Assembly (NCBI RefSeq): GCF_029504695.1
Contig: NZ_JAQFIN010000012.1
Span: 40,435-104,434 of the forward strand
Direction of reading: 5' to 3'
From: Parabacteroides sp. PF5-6
GTDB taxonomy: Bacteria > Bacteroidota > Bacteroidia > Bacteroidales > Tannerellaceae
DNA: 64,000 nucleotides
Below, piece by piece: positions 42,703 through 51,194 of the stretch. Under the pieces are notes generated by a model that saw only the letters and a program-made list of their open reading frames with translations, was not told the origin of the DNA and ran no database searches. The translations under genes were made by a program, and so were the position numbers. Each line of letters opens with the position of its first letter. Within the stretch, counting starts at the first letter, position 1.

Positions 42703-42966
42703 TTACTGTTCATAACCTTCAATTTTTTTAATTATTTCATCCAATAGATTGCGCACCGTAGGGTAACTCAATCCCAACTCTTTGGCCATTTCCTTCAGGC
42801 TTCCGCTATTTTTCACAAACTTCAGGATAAAAGATTGTTCGGCAACCGACAACTTCGCCAGAGGCGGAAAATCGTACAGACCTATCACCTCCGTTTTACA
42901 ATTCTCGCAAATCAGGCTTTTCACCTTCAATTGCGATTGACAACTGGGACAATTACATGGCAACAT
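42703..42966 (-). CDS. DUF2089 family zinc-ribbon/helix-turn-helix protein
   Basis: An 87-residue protein. Cys4, Cys6, Cys9, Cys19 and Cys22 form a zinc ribbon (CPSCQ...CENC). The C-terminal part (LSVAEQSFILKFVKNSGSLKEMAKELGLSYPTVRNLLDEII) is a helix-turn-helix, so it is probably a small transcription factor. A TACGTTTG element at 42995-42988 would give a leader of about 15 nt. It may control the hydrolase gene that follows. Confidence 0.88.
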   Translation of the reverse strand: MLPCNCPSCQSQLKVKSLICENCKTEVIGLYDFPPLAKLSVAEQSFILKFVKNSGSLKEMAKELGLSYPTVRNLLDEIIKKIEGYEQ

Positions 42967-42987
42967 CTTAGTTTCATTTTATTTACA

Positions 42988-42995
42988 CAAACGTA
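42988..42995 (-). promoter_or_regulatory. -7 element of the DUF2089 gene
   Basis: TACGTTTG on the minus strand fits TAnnTTTG in full, 21 nt before the ATG. Confidence 0.45.
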
Positions 42996-43133
42996 AGTAT
43001 ATTTTTAATATTATCAAAGCGAAACTAAATATTATTCAAATAAAACTTACTTTTCCCATAAGAACTATAGGGATAAAATCAAATCCGCCCCAAACCATGC
43101 GAGGTATTCAAGTTTCACCCGATTTGAAACCTA

Positions 43134-43238
43134 CCACAGCTCCCTTTTTCAAACTACCGGTACTTTGCGCACAAACTACTAATATTTTGTCGACAAACTT
43201 CCGGTAGTTTGCGCGCAAACTACCGGAAGTTTCTGAAG
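43134..43238. repeat. 22-nt-period array, TACCGGTA-type core (copy 2)
   Basis: AAACT starts at 43151, 43173, 43195 and 43217, exactly 22 nt apart. Units contain ACTACCGGTAC, ACTACTAATAT, ACTTCCGGTAG and ACTACCGGAAG separated by GCGCRCAA or GTCGACAA. Positions 43134-43173 match the complement of about 4205-4245, where the same array class overlaps the PAP2 gene. Confidence 0.88.
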
Positions 43239-43354
43239 AGAATATTAATACTTCATTTTCAATGGTTTATAATTCCACAAAATCCATTCGCTTGGCAAGA
43301 AAGGTGAAGGTGTTTTACCGCTTTGCGCCGCGTGAAGGCGAAGCCTGAACGCTT

Positions 43355-43507
43355 CCCCTCTCGAGAGGGGTTAGGGGTGTGTGACGAGCGGAGCGAGCAC
43401 AAATAAACCAGAATACCTATCTGGTATTCAAAAGCATAATAGGACTTTTAGATTTGTTTTTGCTCGCCTACGGCTCGTCACACACCCCCAACCCCTCTCA
43501 AGAGGGG
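43355..43507. repeat. 153-bp inverted-repeat element
   Basis: CCCCTCTCGAGAGGGG followed by TTAGGGGTGTGTGACGAGC (43355-43389) pairs with GCTCGTCACACACCCC and CCCCTCTCAAGAGGGG (43473-43507). Each end also contains its own small palindrome. Nothing else is seen in the 794-nt gap 42967-43760 apart from the array at 43134 and the promoter at 43674. Confidence 0.75.
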
Positions 43508-43673
43508 AGCTGGCTCGGCAAGCCTCGCATAGGGAAGGAATCCCCAATTCTCCCCTGGAGCCCGGCTTCAATTACATTTTGTAAGCAAACAAAGGTTAAA
43601 CCCATAGGTGAAAGGGTAAAAACAGATCAAAACGCCAAAAATCTGCGGAGAATAAAAATAAAGTCACAAAAAA

Positions 43674-43708
43674 TTTGGAGTTTATACTAAAGAATTTCGT
43701 TACATTTG
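43674..43708 (+). promoter_or_regulatory. promoter of the 2-oxoacid:ferredoxin oxidoreductase operon
   Basis: TTTG at 43674-43677 and TACATTTG at 43701-43708, separated by 23 nt, match both boxes of the Bacteroidetes promoter. The leader would be about 45 nt. Confidence 0.65.
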
Positions 43709-43760
43709 TGCGTTTGAAAGATACGAATAGAGTTAACGTTAAAAAAAACACAATTAAGTT

Positions 43761-43994
43761 ATGGCGAAAATAAAAGGAGCGGTTGTGGTGAACACCGAAC
43801 GGTGTAAAGGATGCGACCTTTGTGTTGTCGCATGCCCATCGGACGTATTGGAGCTGCACCCGCGTGAAGTGAACAACAAAGGGTATCATTATGTCTACAT
43901 GAAGAACCCGGAGAACTGTATCGGTTGTGCCAATTGCGGACAGGTTTGTCCGGACGGTTGCCTGACCATATACAAGAAGAGAATTGATAATTGA
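43761..43994 (+). CDS. 2-oxoacid:ferredoxin oxidoreductase delta subunit (2x[4Fe-4S] ferredoxin)
   Basis: A 77-residue ferredoxin with two CxxCxxCxxxCP clusters (CKGCDLCVVACP from Cys15 and CIGCANCGQVCP from about Cys53). It carries electrons from the TPP enzyme. First gene of the operon. Its final residues IDN and stop codon lie in a repeat that fills the spacer to the alpha-subunit gene and shares 42 nt exactly with 12560-12601, so the native C-terminus may have been replaced. Confidence 0.92.
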   Translation: MAKIKGAVVVNTERCKGCDLCVVACPSDVLELHPREVNNKGYHYVYMKNPENCIGCANCGQVCPDGCLTIYKKRIDN

Positions 43995-44052
43995 TAATTG
44001 CTTTACGCTTCGCTAAGCGACCGTTGGTTGACAATTAACAATTGACAATTCA
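43979..44052. repeat. intergenic repeat inside the oxidoreductase operon
   Basis: AATTGATAATTG words, then CGCTTCGCTAAGCG and ACCGTTGGTTG, then ACAATTAACAATTGACAATT. The stretch 43989-44030 is identical to 12560-12601. Confidence 0.8.
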
Positions 44053-44126
44053 AAGACGAGAACGAAAAACGAAAAACACAAACGAGAAACACAAAACACA
44101 AACACAACAAAACAAAGACAAAGACA

Positions 44127-45212
44127 ATGTCAGAAGAAATAAAACTACTTAAGGGAAATGAGGCCATCGCATACGCGGCAATCCGCTATGGTACGGATGG
44201 TTATTTCGGCTATCCGATCACTCCCCAGTCGGAAGTCCTGGAAACATTGATGGCCGAAATGCCTTGGGAGACAACGGGAATGGTTGTTCTGCAGGCAGAG
44301 AGTGAAGTGGCAGCCATCAATATGGTCTATGGTGGAGCGGCTACAGGTAAACGGGTGATGACTTCGTCGTCGAGCCCGGGTATCAGTTTGAAACTCGAAG
44401 GGATCTCTTACCTGGCCGGTGCCGACCTGCCCTGTCTGATCGTGAACGTGATGCGCGGCGGTCCGGGTCTGGGAACGATCCAACCCAGCCAGGCAGACTA
44501 TTTCCAGACCGTTAAGGGTGGTGGTCATGGCGACTACCGGTTGATCACACTGGCTCCGTCTTCCGTACAGGAGATGGCCGATTTCGTAGGGCTCGGCTTC
44601 GACCTGGCTTTCAAATACGCCAATCCGGCAATTATCCTGGCCGATGGTATCGTGGGCCAGATGATGGAAAAGGTGGTGCTTCCCCCCTATCGCGCCCGCA
44701 AGACAGAAGAGGAAATCCGTCAGGAAAACCCCTGGGCTGCCCGCGGCAAAACGGCCGATCGCAAACCGAATATCATCACTTCGCTCGAACTCGACGCGGC
44801 AATGATGGAAGAGAATAACCTGCGTTTCCAGGCCAAATACAAAAAAATTGAAGAGAATGAAGTACGCTACGAAGAGTTCCAGTGCGACGATGCGGAATAC
44901 CTATTGATCGCTTTCGGTTCTTCGGCCCGTATCTGTCAGAAAGTAGTGGAACTGGCGCGCGCCGAAGGCATCAAACTGGGTCTTTTGCGCCCGATCACAC
45001 TCTGGCCTTTCCCCACGAAAGCGATTGCGGCGTATGCCGATAAGGTCAAAGGTATGCTTTCGGTAGAGTTGAACGCCGGACAAATGGTGGAAGACGTACG
45101 CCTGGCCGTCAACGGAAAAATAAAGGTGGAACATTACGGTCGTCTGGGTGGTATCATATTCACGCCGGATGAAATTCTGGAGGCATTAAAAGAAACGATA
45201 ATCAATCAATAA
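44127..45212 (+). CDS. vorB: 2-oxoacid:ferredoxin oxidoreductase alpha subunit
   Basis: A 361-residue subunit that binds the pyrimidine side of TPP together with the beta subunit. The start LLKGNEAIAYAAIRYGTDGYFGYPITPQSEVLE and the block MTSSSSPGISLKLEGISYLAGADLPCLIVNVMRGGPGLG are typical of KorA/VorB-type enzymes acting on 2-oxoglutarate or branched-chain 2-oxoacids with CoA and ferredoxin. The C-terminal transketolase-like domain has the LLRPITLWPFP motif. The exact substrate cannot be decided from sequence; vorB follows common naming for this gene in Bacteroidales. Confidence 0.9.
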   Translation: MSEEIKLLKGNEAIAYAAIRYGTDGYFGYPITPQSEVLETLMAEMPWETTGMVVLQAESEVAAINMVYGGAATGKRVMTSSSSPGISLKLEGISYLAGADLPCLIVNVMRGGPGLGTIQPSQADYFQTVKGGGHGDYRLITLAPSSVQEMADFVGLGFDLAFKYANPAIILADGIVGQMMEKVVLPPYRARKTEEEIRQENPWAARGKTADRKPNIITSLELDAAMMEENNLRFQAKYKKIEENEVRYEEFQCDDAEYLLIAFGSSARICQKVVELARAEGIKLGLLRPITLWPFPTKAIAAYADKVKGMLSVELNAGQMVEDVRLAVNGKIKVEHYGRLGGIIFTPDEILEALKETIINQ

Positions 45213-45223
45213 AATTTGAAAAG

Positions 45224-45394
45224 ATGAAACGAGGTAGCGGACTTGACGAATTACTAACCGTATTGTTTATGATCTTGGCCATTGCGGCTGTCGTTTGCTT
45301 TTTTGCCCTGGATGGGCGTGGCTGGTTCATGGGACTGGCGGGAGCAGCGGTGGTTCTTCGCCTTATTCACTATGTGCTCCGTTACATCGGATGA
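45224..45394 (+). CDS. small membrane protein inside the 2-oxoacid oxidoreductase operon
   Basis: A 56-residue frame starting MKRGSGLDELLTVLFM, 11 nt after the alpha-subunit stop and ending 30 nt before the beta-subunit start. It has two predicted membrane helices: LLTVLFMILAIAAVVCFFAL and GWFMGLAGAAVVLRLIHYVL, with a short DGRG turn. An A-rich leader (AAAATTTGAAAAG) precedes the ATG. The strong helices and fit between coupled subunits make it a probable real gene. It may attach the enzyme to the membrane, which would link it to electron-transport partners; that is inference. Confidence 0.7.
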   Translation: MKRGSGLDELLTVLFMILAIAAVVCFFALDGRGWFMGLAGAAVVLRLIHYVLRYIG

Positions 45395-45424
45395 TTCAAT
45401 TTTCAACTTTCAATTCAATAGAAT

Positions 45425-46204
45425 ATGGAACTTAACGAAATAATAAGCCCGGAGAATCTGGTTTACGACAAACCCAGATTAATGAATGACAACCCGATGC
45501 ACTATTGTCCCGGATGTAGTCATGGGGTGATCCATAAATTGATTGCCGAGGTGATCGACGAGATGGGACTGGAAGAAAAAACCATTGGCATATCCCCCGT
45601 TGGATGTGCGGTATTTGCTTATAACTATCTGAATATCGACTGGATCGAAGCGGCTCACGGACGCGCGCCGGCCGTAGCTACGGCAGCCAAACGCCTGAAT
45701 CCCGACCGGATGGTTTTCACCTATCAGGGCGACGGCGACCTGGCGGCGATCGGAACGGCTGAAACAATCCACGCGGCCAACCGCGGGGAGAATATCGTGA
45801 TTGTCTTTGTCAACAACGCGATCTACGGAATGACCGGCGGACAGATGGCGCCGACCACGCTGGAAGGCATGCCGACCTCGACTACGCCCTACGGACGCAG
45901 TATCGCATTGAACGGTCACCCACTGAAGATCGGCGAACTATTGGCCAAATTGGAAGGCACCTGCCTGGTGACCCGCCAGAGCGTGCATACGGCAGCGGCA
46001 GTCAAGAAAGCCAAAAAAGTATTGCGCAAAGCATTCGAGAACGCGATGAATAAAAAAGGGACTTCGGTCGTTGAATTCGTCTCTACCTGCGCCTCGGGAT
46101 GGAAAACCACGCCGGACAAGGCCAACAAATGGATGGTGGAAAATATGTTCCCCTTCTACCCCTTAGGAGACTTAAAAAATAAAGAAGAAGGAATAGGGAT
46201 ATGA
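45425..46204 (+). CDS. 2-oxoacid:ferredoxin oxidoreductase beta subunit (TPP-binding)
   Basis: A 259-residue subunit with the TPP diphosphate motif GDGDLAAIGTAETIHAANRGENIVIVFVNN and the conserved MHYCPGCSHGVIHKL with the CxxC. The segment GMTGGQMAPTT is also typical. It pairs with the alpha subunit to oxidise a 2-oxoacid to the acyl-CoA. It overlaps the gamma gene by 4 nt. Confidence 0.93.
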   Translation: MELNEIISPENLVYDKPRLMNDNPMHYCPGCSHGVIHKLIAEVIDEMGLEEKTIGISPVGCAVFAYNYLNIDWIEAAHGRAPAVATAAKRLNPDRMVFTYQGDGDLAAIGTAETIHAANRGENIVIVFVNNAIYGMTGGQMAPTTLEGMPTSTTPYGRSIALNGHPLKIGELLAKLEGTCLVTRQSVHTAAAVKKAKKVLRKAFENAMNKKGTSVVEFVSTCASGWKTTPDKANKWMVENMFPFYPLGDLKNKEEGIGI

Positions 46205-46743
46205 AAGAAGAAATAATTATTGCAGGCTTCGGGGGACAAGGTGTGCTCTCGATGGGAAAGATACTCGCTTACTCCGGTTTGATGGAAGGTAAAGAAGTGA
46301 CCTGGATGCCCTCGTACGGACCGGAACAACGGGGCGGAACGGCCAATGTAACGGTGATCCTGAGCGATCAGCCGATCAGCTCGCCGATCCTGAATGAATA
46401 CGACATTGCGATTGTATTGAACCAACCGTCGATGGATAAGTTCGAGAGCAAGGTGAAACCCGGAGGCATCCTGATCTACGATAGCTATGGGATTCACAAA
46501 CCGGTGACACGGACCGATATCAACGTCTACCAGGTCGATGCCATGGACGCGGCCACGGAGATGAAAAACGAGAAAGCGTTCAACATGATTATCCTGGGCG
46601 GTTTATTGAAAATCGTTCCGATGGTCGAACTGGAAAACGTACTGCTGGGATTGAAGAAGTCGCTTCCCGAACGCCATCACAAACTGATCCCGATGAACGA
46701 AGCGGCGATCAAAAAAGGGATGGAAATCATACAAAAAGTATAA
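46201..46743 (+). CDS. 2-oxoacid:ferredoxin oxidoreductase gamma subunit
   Basis: A 180-residue POR-family gamma subunit: IIAGFGGQGVLSMGKILAYSG at the start, then WMPSYGPEQRGGTANVTVILS, as in KorC/VorC. It supplies the CoA-binding part of the complex. It ends the operon; a hairpin terminator follows 30 nt later. Confidence 0.93.
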   Translation: MKEEIIIAGFGGQGVLSMGKILAYSGLMEGKEVTWMPSYGPEQRGGTANVTVILSDQPISSPILNEYDIAIVLNQPSMDKFESKVKPGGILIYDSYGIHKPVTRTDINVYQVDAMDAATEMKNEKAFNMIILGGLLKIVPMVELENVLLGLKKSLPERHHKLIPMNEAAIKKGMEIIQKV

Positions 46744-46772
46744 ATCGGATTTACATAAAAGATTATAAAGAG

Positions 46773-46803
46773 AGGGCGTTTCTTTCGTGGGAACGCCCTT
46801 TTA
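46773..46803 (+). terminator. terminator of the oxidoreductase operon
   Basis: AGGGCGTT (46773-46780) pairs with AACGCCCT (46792-46799), followed by TTTTATTAT. Confidence 0.8.
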
Positions 46804-46806
46804 TTA

Positions 46807-46814
46807 TATCTTTG
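46807..46814 (+). promoter_or_regulatory. -7 element of the porin gene
   Basis: TATCTTTG fits TAnnTTTG; only six bases separate it from the ATG at 46821, so the transcript is probably leaderless or nearly so. It starts directly after the terminator of the preceding operon. Confidence 0.6.
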
Positions 46815-46820
46815 CACCCC

Positions 46821-48911
46821 ATGAAGCGGAGTCTCTTTATATGCCTCTTTCTGGCCGGATTCTGTATGACTATTCTGGCCCAACAACCTCCCCGCCGTGG
46901 TGGCGGAGGTGACGACGGACGTTCGTTCTCCTTATCCAGATTATCACATTCGGATATTGAAATACCGGATAGCCTGCTGACCGACTCCGTACAAAGAGAA
47001 GGCGTTGTGGCCTATAACCTCAGCCCCCGCCTGGGAGAAGCCTACATCGTGCCGATGGATACCAACCGCCTGAATTTCGCCAACAGCACCCTGGTCGAAG
47101 GGCGATCGCTCTCCGTAGGTTATCTCGCCAATATCGGTTCACCCGCCCAGAGCCGCATTTTCAGTGAACGGAAAGAAATGCGCGACTTTATCTTCGCCGA
47201 AGGATACGACTACTATATCACCACACCGGAGAACGCCTGTTTCTATGACACAAAGATCCCTTATACGAATGTGAGCTATACCATGGGAGGTTCCGACCAG
47301 AAAAAGGAAGAACGGCTCAATGGCGTCCTCACCCTCAACTTCGGGAAGCAGATCAATATCGGTGCGGAAATGGACTATATCTATAGCCGGGGACACTACA
47401 ACTCCACGGGGAATAAATTATTGAGCTACCGCCTGTTCGGCAATTACCTCAGCGACAACTATGAACTCCGGGGCTATCTGAGCAATTACAATTTCATCAG
47501 TCACGAAAACGGCGGGCTGACCGACGACACCTACGTGACCGATCCGGATGCACACCAGGACGGCAAGCTGGGATTGGACACCAAAAGTTTCCCCGTCCGC
47601 TACAGCAATGTATTCAACCGGATACGCGGGAAACAATATTTCCTGACCCACCGTTACAATTTAGGATTCTACCGCACACTGGCGGAAACGGATGAAGAGG
47701 GCGAGCCGATCGAGAAGTTCGTGCCCGTCTCCAGCATCATCCATACGTTAGAGTATGAAGACAACCGGCGGCATTTCTATACCAGCAACCAGTCGGCTGC
47801 GGATGGCAGCTACGACCGGATCTATGGCCTTTCCAAAGAATTGCAGGACCGCCCTTCGGCATGGAATCTAAAGAATACGTTAGCGATATCGCTCAGGGAA
47901 GGCTTTCAGGATTGGGTGAAGTTCGGCTTGTCGGCTTTTGTCACCGTAGAGAAAAGACGGTTCAAGATGATGGACCTGCCTCCCGGAATGACTTACGATG
48001 AAAATATGTATATCCTGTCGCTACCGACCACCCTGTATTATCCCGGTTATACGGTGTACGATGAACTGTCGACCTACGTCGGTGCCGAACTATCCAAGCG
48101 GCAGGGAAGCATACTCACTTACAATGCCCGGGGAGAACTCTGTATCGTCGGCGATGATTTGGGCGAGTTCCGCCTGACCGGCGATCTGCAAACCCGTTTC
48201 CCCTTCTTGAAGAAAGACGCCGTGATAAAGGCTGAAGGATATGTCAAGAACGTAACACCGGCTTTTTACACGCGCCATAACCATTCGCGTTACTTTTGGT
48301 GGGACAACAATTTCAAGAACGAACAGCAAATCTATGCCGGCGGAAGCATCCATCTCGAAAGAACCCGCACGCTTCTTTCCGCAGGAGTAAACAGCATTCA
48401 GAATCATATCTACTATGGGAAAGCCGGAACACCCGAGCAGTATGACGGGAAAAACCTTCAGGTGATTAGCGCCCGGCTCAAGCAAGATCTATACTACCGC
48501 GCCTTTGGCTGGGAGAACGAAGCGGCTTATCAATACAGCAGCAATGAAGACGTGATCCCGCTGCCGCAATGGAGTTTATATACGAATATCTATTTCACGG
48601 TGAAGCTGGCTAAGGTGTTGACCTTGCAGTTAGGTGCCGACGCGCATTACTTCTCCTCTTACTACGCCCCTTATTACGAGCCGGCCACTCAGCAGTTCCA
48701 ATTGCAGGCCGATGACGACCGGAGAGTAAAGATCGGCGGCTACCCGTTGATCAATGGTTATGCGAACTTACACCTGAAACAAGCCCGCTTCTTCATTACG
48801 GCTTATAACCTGGGAACCAAATTCCTCGATCCCGAACATTTCTCTTTTGCGCATTACCCATTGAATCCTTTCGTATTGAAGTTTGGTATCTCTGTGAATT
48901 TCAATAATTAA
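46821..48911 (+). CDS. putative outer-membrane porin (PF14121-like)
   Basis: A 696-residue exported protein (signal peptide MKRSLFICLFLAGFCMTILAQ) with a Gly/Arg-rich linker after it. The remainder alternates hydrophobic and polar residues in aromatic-rich strands (RLFGNYLSDNYELRGYLSNYNF, TLEYEDNRRHFYTSN, LTLQLGADAHYFSSYYAP) and ends VLKFGISVNFNN, a typical C-terminal beta-barrel strand. It resembles the Bacteroidetes 'putative porin' family. The ATG at 46821 is used; the TTG at 46812 lies in the promoter. Confidence 0.8.
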   Translation: MKRSLFICLFLAGFCMTILAQQPPRRGGGGDDGRSFSLSRLSHSDIEIPDSLLTDSVQREGVVAYNLSPRLGEAYIVPMDTNRLNFANSTLVEGRSLSVGYLANIGSPAQSRIFSERKEMRDFIFAEGYDYYITTPENACFYDTKIPYTNVSYTMGGSDQKKEERLNGVLTLNFGKQINIGAEMDYIYSRGHYNSTGNKLLSYRLFGNYLSDNYELRGYLSNYNFISHENGGLTDDTYVTDPDAHQDGKLGLDTKSFPVRYSNVFNRIRGKQYFLTHRYNLGFYRTLAETDEEGEPIEKFVPVSSIIHTLEYEDNRRHFYTSNQSAADGSYDRIYGLSKELQDRPSAWNLKNTLAISLREGFQDWVKFGLSAFVTVEKRRFKMMDLPPGMTYDENMYILSLPTTLYYPGYTVYDELSTYVGAELSKRQGSILTYNARGELCIVGDDLGEFRLTGDLQTRFPFLKKDAVIKAEGYVKNVTPAFYTRHNHSRYFWWDNNFKNEQQIYAGGSIHLERTRTLLSAGVNSIQNHIYYGKAGTPEQYDGKNLQVISARLKQDLYYRAFGWENEAAYQYSSNEDVIPLPQWSLYTNIYFTVKLAKVLTLQLGADAHYFSSYYAPYYEPATQQFQLQADDDRRVKIGGYPLINGYANLHLKQARFFITAYNLGTKFLDPEHFSFAHYPLNPFVLKFGISVNFNN

Positions 48912-48917
48912 GTCCGG

Positions 48918-49742
48918 ATGAAAACGAAGAAACTTCTTTCCCTGTATATTGCCTTACTGTTTGTCGTGGTATTGGGTATGTGTATCTTATTATTTACACA
49001 GAAGAAAAGTATTCCGGCGGAGAGAGACTTTGAACAGATCCGGCAAGAAGGCGTTTTGCGCATGATCACCGAATACAACCAGACAGGATATTATATCAAC
49101 GGCGACACCATCGAAGGTTTTCAGTACGAACTGGCTCAGGCGATCTCGGAACTGACCGGACTGGAGGTTGAAATCCACCTGGAGATGAGCCTTTCCAAAA
49201 GCTTCGAAGCATTATCCGGGCAGGATTGCGATATCATTGCCCGCAATATCCCGGTGACCACGGAGTTGAAAGATCTTTATCTCTTCACCGACCCAACCGT
49301 ACTCAACAAACAGGTATTGGTGCAAAGAAACGCTTCAAACAATGACGGTCTCCCCCCTATCCGCAACCAGTTGGATCTGGCTCAAAAGACGTTATATATT
49401 CCCCAGAACTCCCCGGCGCTTCTTCGGCTGAGGAACCTGGAACAGGAAATAGGCGATACGATCTATATCCGGGAAGAACCGCTCTATGCCTCGGAACAAC
49501 TGATCAGTATGGTGGCGCATGGGGATATCGACTACGCCGTTTGCGATCAGCAAATCGCATTACGCGCCAAGCAGCAACTACCGGAAATAGATATCCAGAC
49601 CGACATCAGCTTCACCCAGCTCCAGTCGTGGGTCGTGCGCAAAGACTCTCCCGTCCTGTGCGACAGCCTGAACACTTGGTTCCGCCGGATAAAAGAAAAC
49701 GGGTTGTATAATCAAATATACACCCGTTACTATAAAAACTAA
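48918..49742 (+). CDS. membrane-anchored solute-binding-like protein (SBP_bac_3)
   Basis: A 274-residue protein with an uncleaved-looking N-terminal membrane helix (LLSLYIALLFVVVLGMCILLF). The rest follows the periplasmic binding protein type II pattern: GVLRMITEYNQTGYY, GFQYELAQAISELTGLEVEI, CDIIARNIPVTTELKDLYLFTDP and VAHGDIDYAVCDQQIA. It resembles the N-terminal half of the lytic transglycosylase MltF, but the transglycosylase domain is missing. No ABC transporter genes are near. It may sense peptidoglycan fragments or amino acids. It follows the porin gene by 6 nt. Confidence 0.75.
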   Translation: MKTKKLLSLYIALLFVVVLGMCILLFTQKKSIPAERDFEQIRQEGVLRMITEYNQTGYYINGDTIEGFQYELAQAISELTGLEVEIHLEMSLSKSFEALSGQDCDIIARNIPVTTELKDLYLFTDPTVLNKQVLVQRNASNNDGLPPIRNQLDLAQKTLYIPQNSPALLRLRNLEQEIGDTIYIREEPLYASEQLISMVAHGDIDYAVCDQQIALRAKQQLPEIDIQTDISFTQLQSWVVRKDSPVLCDSLNTWFRRIKENGLYNQIYTRYYKN

Positions 49743-49756
49743 TTAGGTAAATCCGT

Positions 49757-51001
49757 TTATTCTTCTAAAGTGGTTTCATGTGATGGTAAGGTAAAGATAA
49801 ATTCCGAGCCGACGCCATGTTCCGACTTCACGCCTATGGTACCGCCCATCTTGGCCACAAGGCCCTGGCAGATCGCCAAGCCCAGACCAATGCCTTCGGC
49901 ATAATCGTTTACCTTGGCAAAGCGGCCGAACAACTGTCGCTGTTTCTCTTCGGGAATACCAAAGCCCGTATCTTTTACATAAAATTCAAGTTTATCCTCC
50001 GGAAGGATCTTATATCCGATGGTGATCGAACCTTCTTTGGTATGCTTGATCGCGTTATTCGCCAGATTGGTAATCAACTGAAGCAAACGAACCGGGTCGG
50101 TACCGAACATACATTCTTTCCCGCCTTTTTCCATGATCAGTTCCACTCCCGGCGGCATGCGCAGACGGGTCGAAGCATACGCCGAATCCAACAGATCGTT
50201 GACATCCACCGGCTCATACGTGATCTTGACCACATCGGCTTCAATCTTGGAAAGGTCTAAGATATCATTGATCAGCTGCATCAGCATCTGGTTGTTGGTT
50301 TTGATAATATCGTAATAACCCATGCGTTCTTCATCGTCTTCCGTAAAAGCCATCAGTTCGGCAAAACCGGTAATAGCATTCAACGGCGTACGGATCTCAT
50401 GGCTCATATCCGCCAGGTACTTGGATTTCATCTTATCGGCCCGTTCCATATTGGAGATGATCTCTTCCATATTCAATTCATGCGATTTGCGCACATGAAT
50501 ATCCGAAGAGCAGGTCAGGATAACCGTTGGGCGCCCCTGATCATCCCGTTCATAGATCGACATCGTATAGTCGCGCCAGAAGTAGCGGGAGAATTCCGGG
50601 AATTTAACAAAAGCTTCGAACTTCACTTCCTGTTCCTCACCCCGAACGACCTTATAAAAGTTTTCCCAGAAAACGGGCAAACTCTCCGGATCGAGCACGG
50701 AAATATAATGATCCCAGGTGACCAAGGTCGATAACTCTTCTTCCGAATCCCAATGGTATAACATCGTGACAATCGTGTCTCTGTAGTTATCCTTAGTATC
50801 CGGATTAATCTTCAATGAACAAGCATGAATATCATTTGCCTTGAACGCAATTTTAGAAAGGAGACGCAGCCTTCTTAAAGCCTCTTTTGTGTCTTCCTCC
50901 GTACCACTATGATTCTTATGGCCCTGAGGATTATTTCCGTTATCCATTATTGTATTTTTAGTTTCCGACTGAAGAATATCCTTTTCTTCATTATTTTCCA
51001 T
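49757..51001 (-). CDS. PAS-domain sensor histidine kinase
   Basis: A 414-residue soluble kinase. A PAS-like domain (about 50-180: YRDTIVTMLYHWDSEEEL, FWRDYTMSIYERDDQGRP) is followed by HisKA with DMSHEIRTPLNAITGFAEL (His201), the N-box NLANNAIKHT and G-boxes DTGFGI and GIGLGLAICQGLV. No membrane segment and no receiver domain are present, so a separate regulator must exist outside the window. The ATG at 51001 (MENNEEKD) is preferred to the GTG at 51031. Confidence 0.88.
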   Translation of the reverse strand: MENNEEKDILQSETKNTIMDNGNNPQGHKNHSGTEEDTKEALRRLRLLSKIAFKANDIHACSLKINPDTKDNYRDTIVTMLYHWDSEEELSTLVTWDHYISVLDPESLPVFWENFYKVVRGEEQEVKFEAFVKFPEFSRYFWRDYTMSIYERDDQGRPTVILTCSSDIHVRKSHELNMEEIISNMERADKMKSKYLADMSHEIRTPLNAITGFAELMAFTEDDEERMGYYDIIKTNNQMLMQLINDILDLSKIEADVVKITYEPVDVNDLLDSAYASTRLRMPPGVELIMEKGGKECMFGTDPVRLLQLITNLANNAIKHTKEGSITIGYKILPEDKLEFYVKDTGFGIPEEKQRQLFGRFAKVNDYAEGIGLGLAICQGLVAKMGGTIGVKSEHGVGSEFIFTLPSHETTLEE

Positions 51002-51194
51002 AACGCACAAACTGTTACTAAAAAACCTCACTTTGCAAATTACCGATAAAGGTATTATCTAATTCTCCTAAAAACAAACAAATCATCAAAAAAAAGCATT
51101 TATTGAAAAAAAATAAGCTTTTTAAGAAGACAAAAGTCAGAAATCCTTAATTGTCCTAAGATTTATCTATCTTTACAGTGAAATTACAATAGAC

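Noticed and set aside
43381..43690. Frames of 67 and 78 codons upstream of the ferredoxin gene
   Set aside because: They lie across the 153-bp inverted-repeat element and its flank and show no protein-like features.
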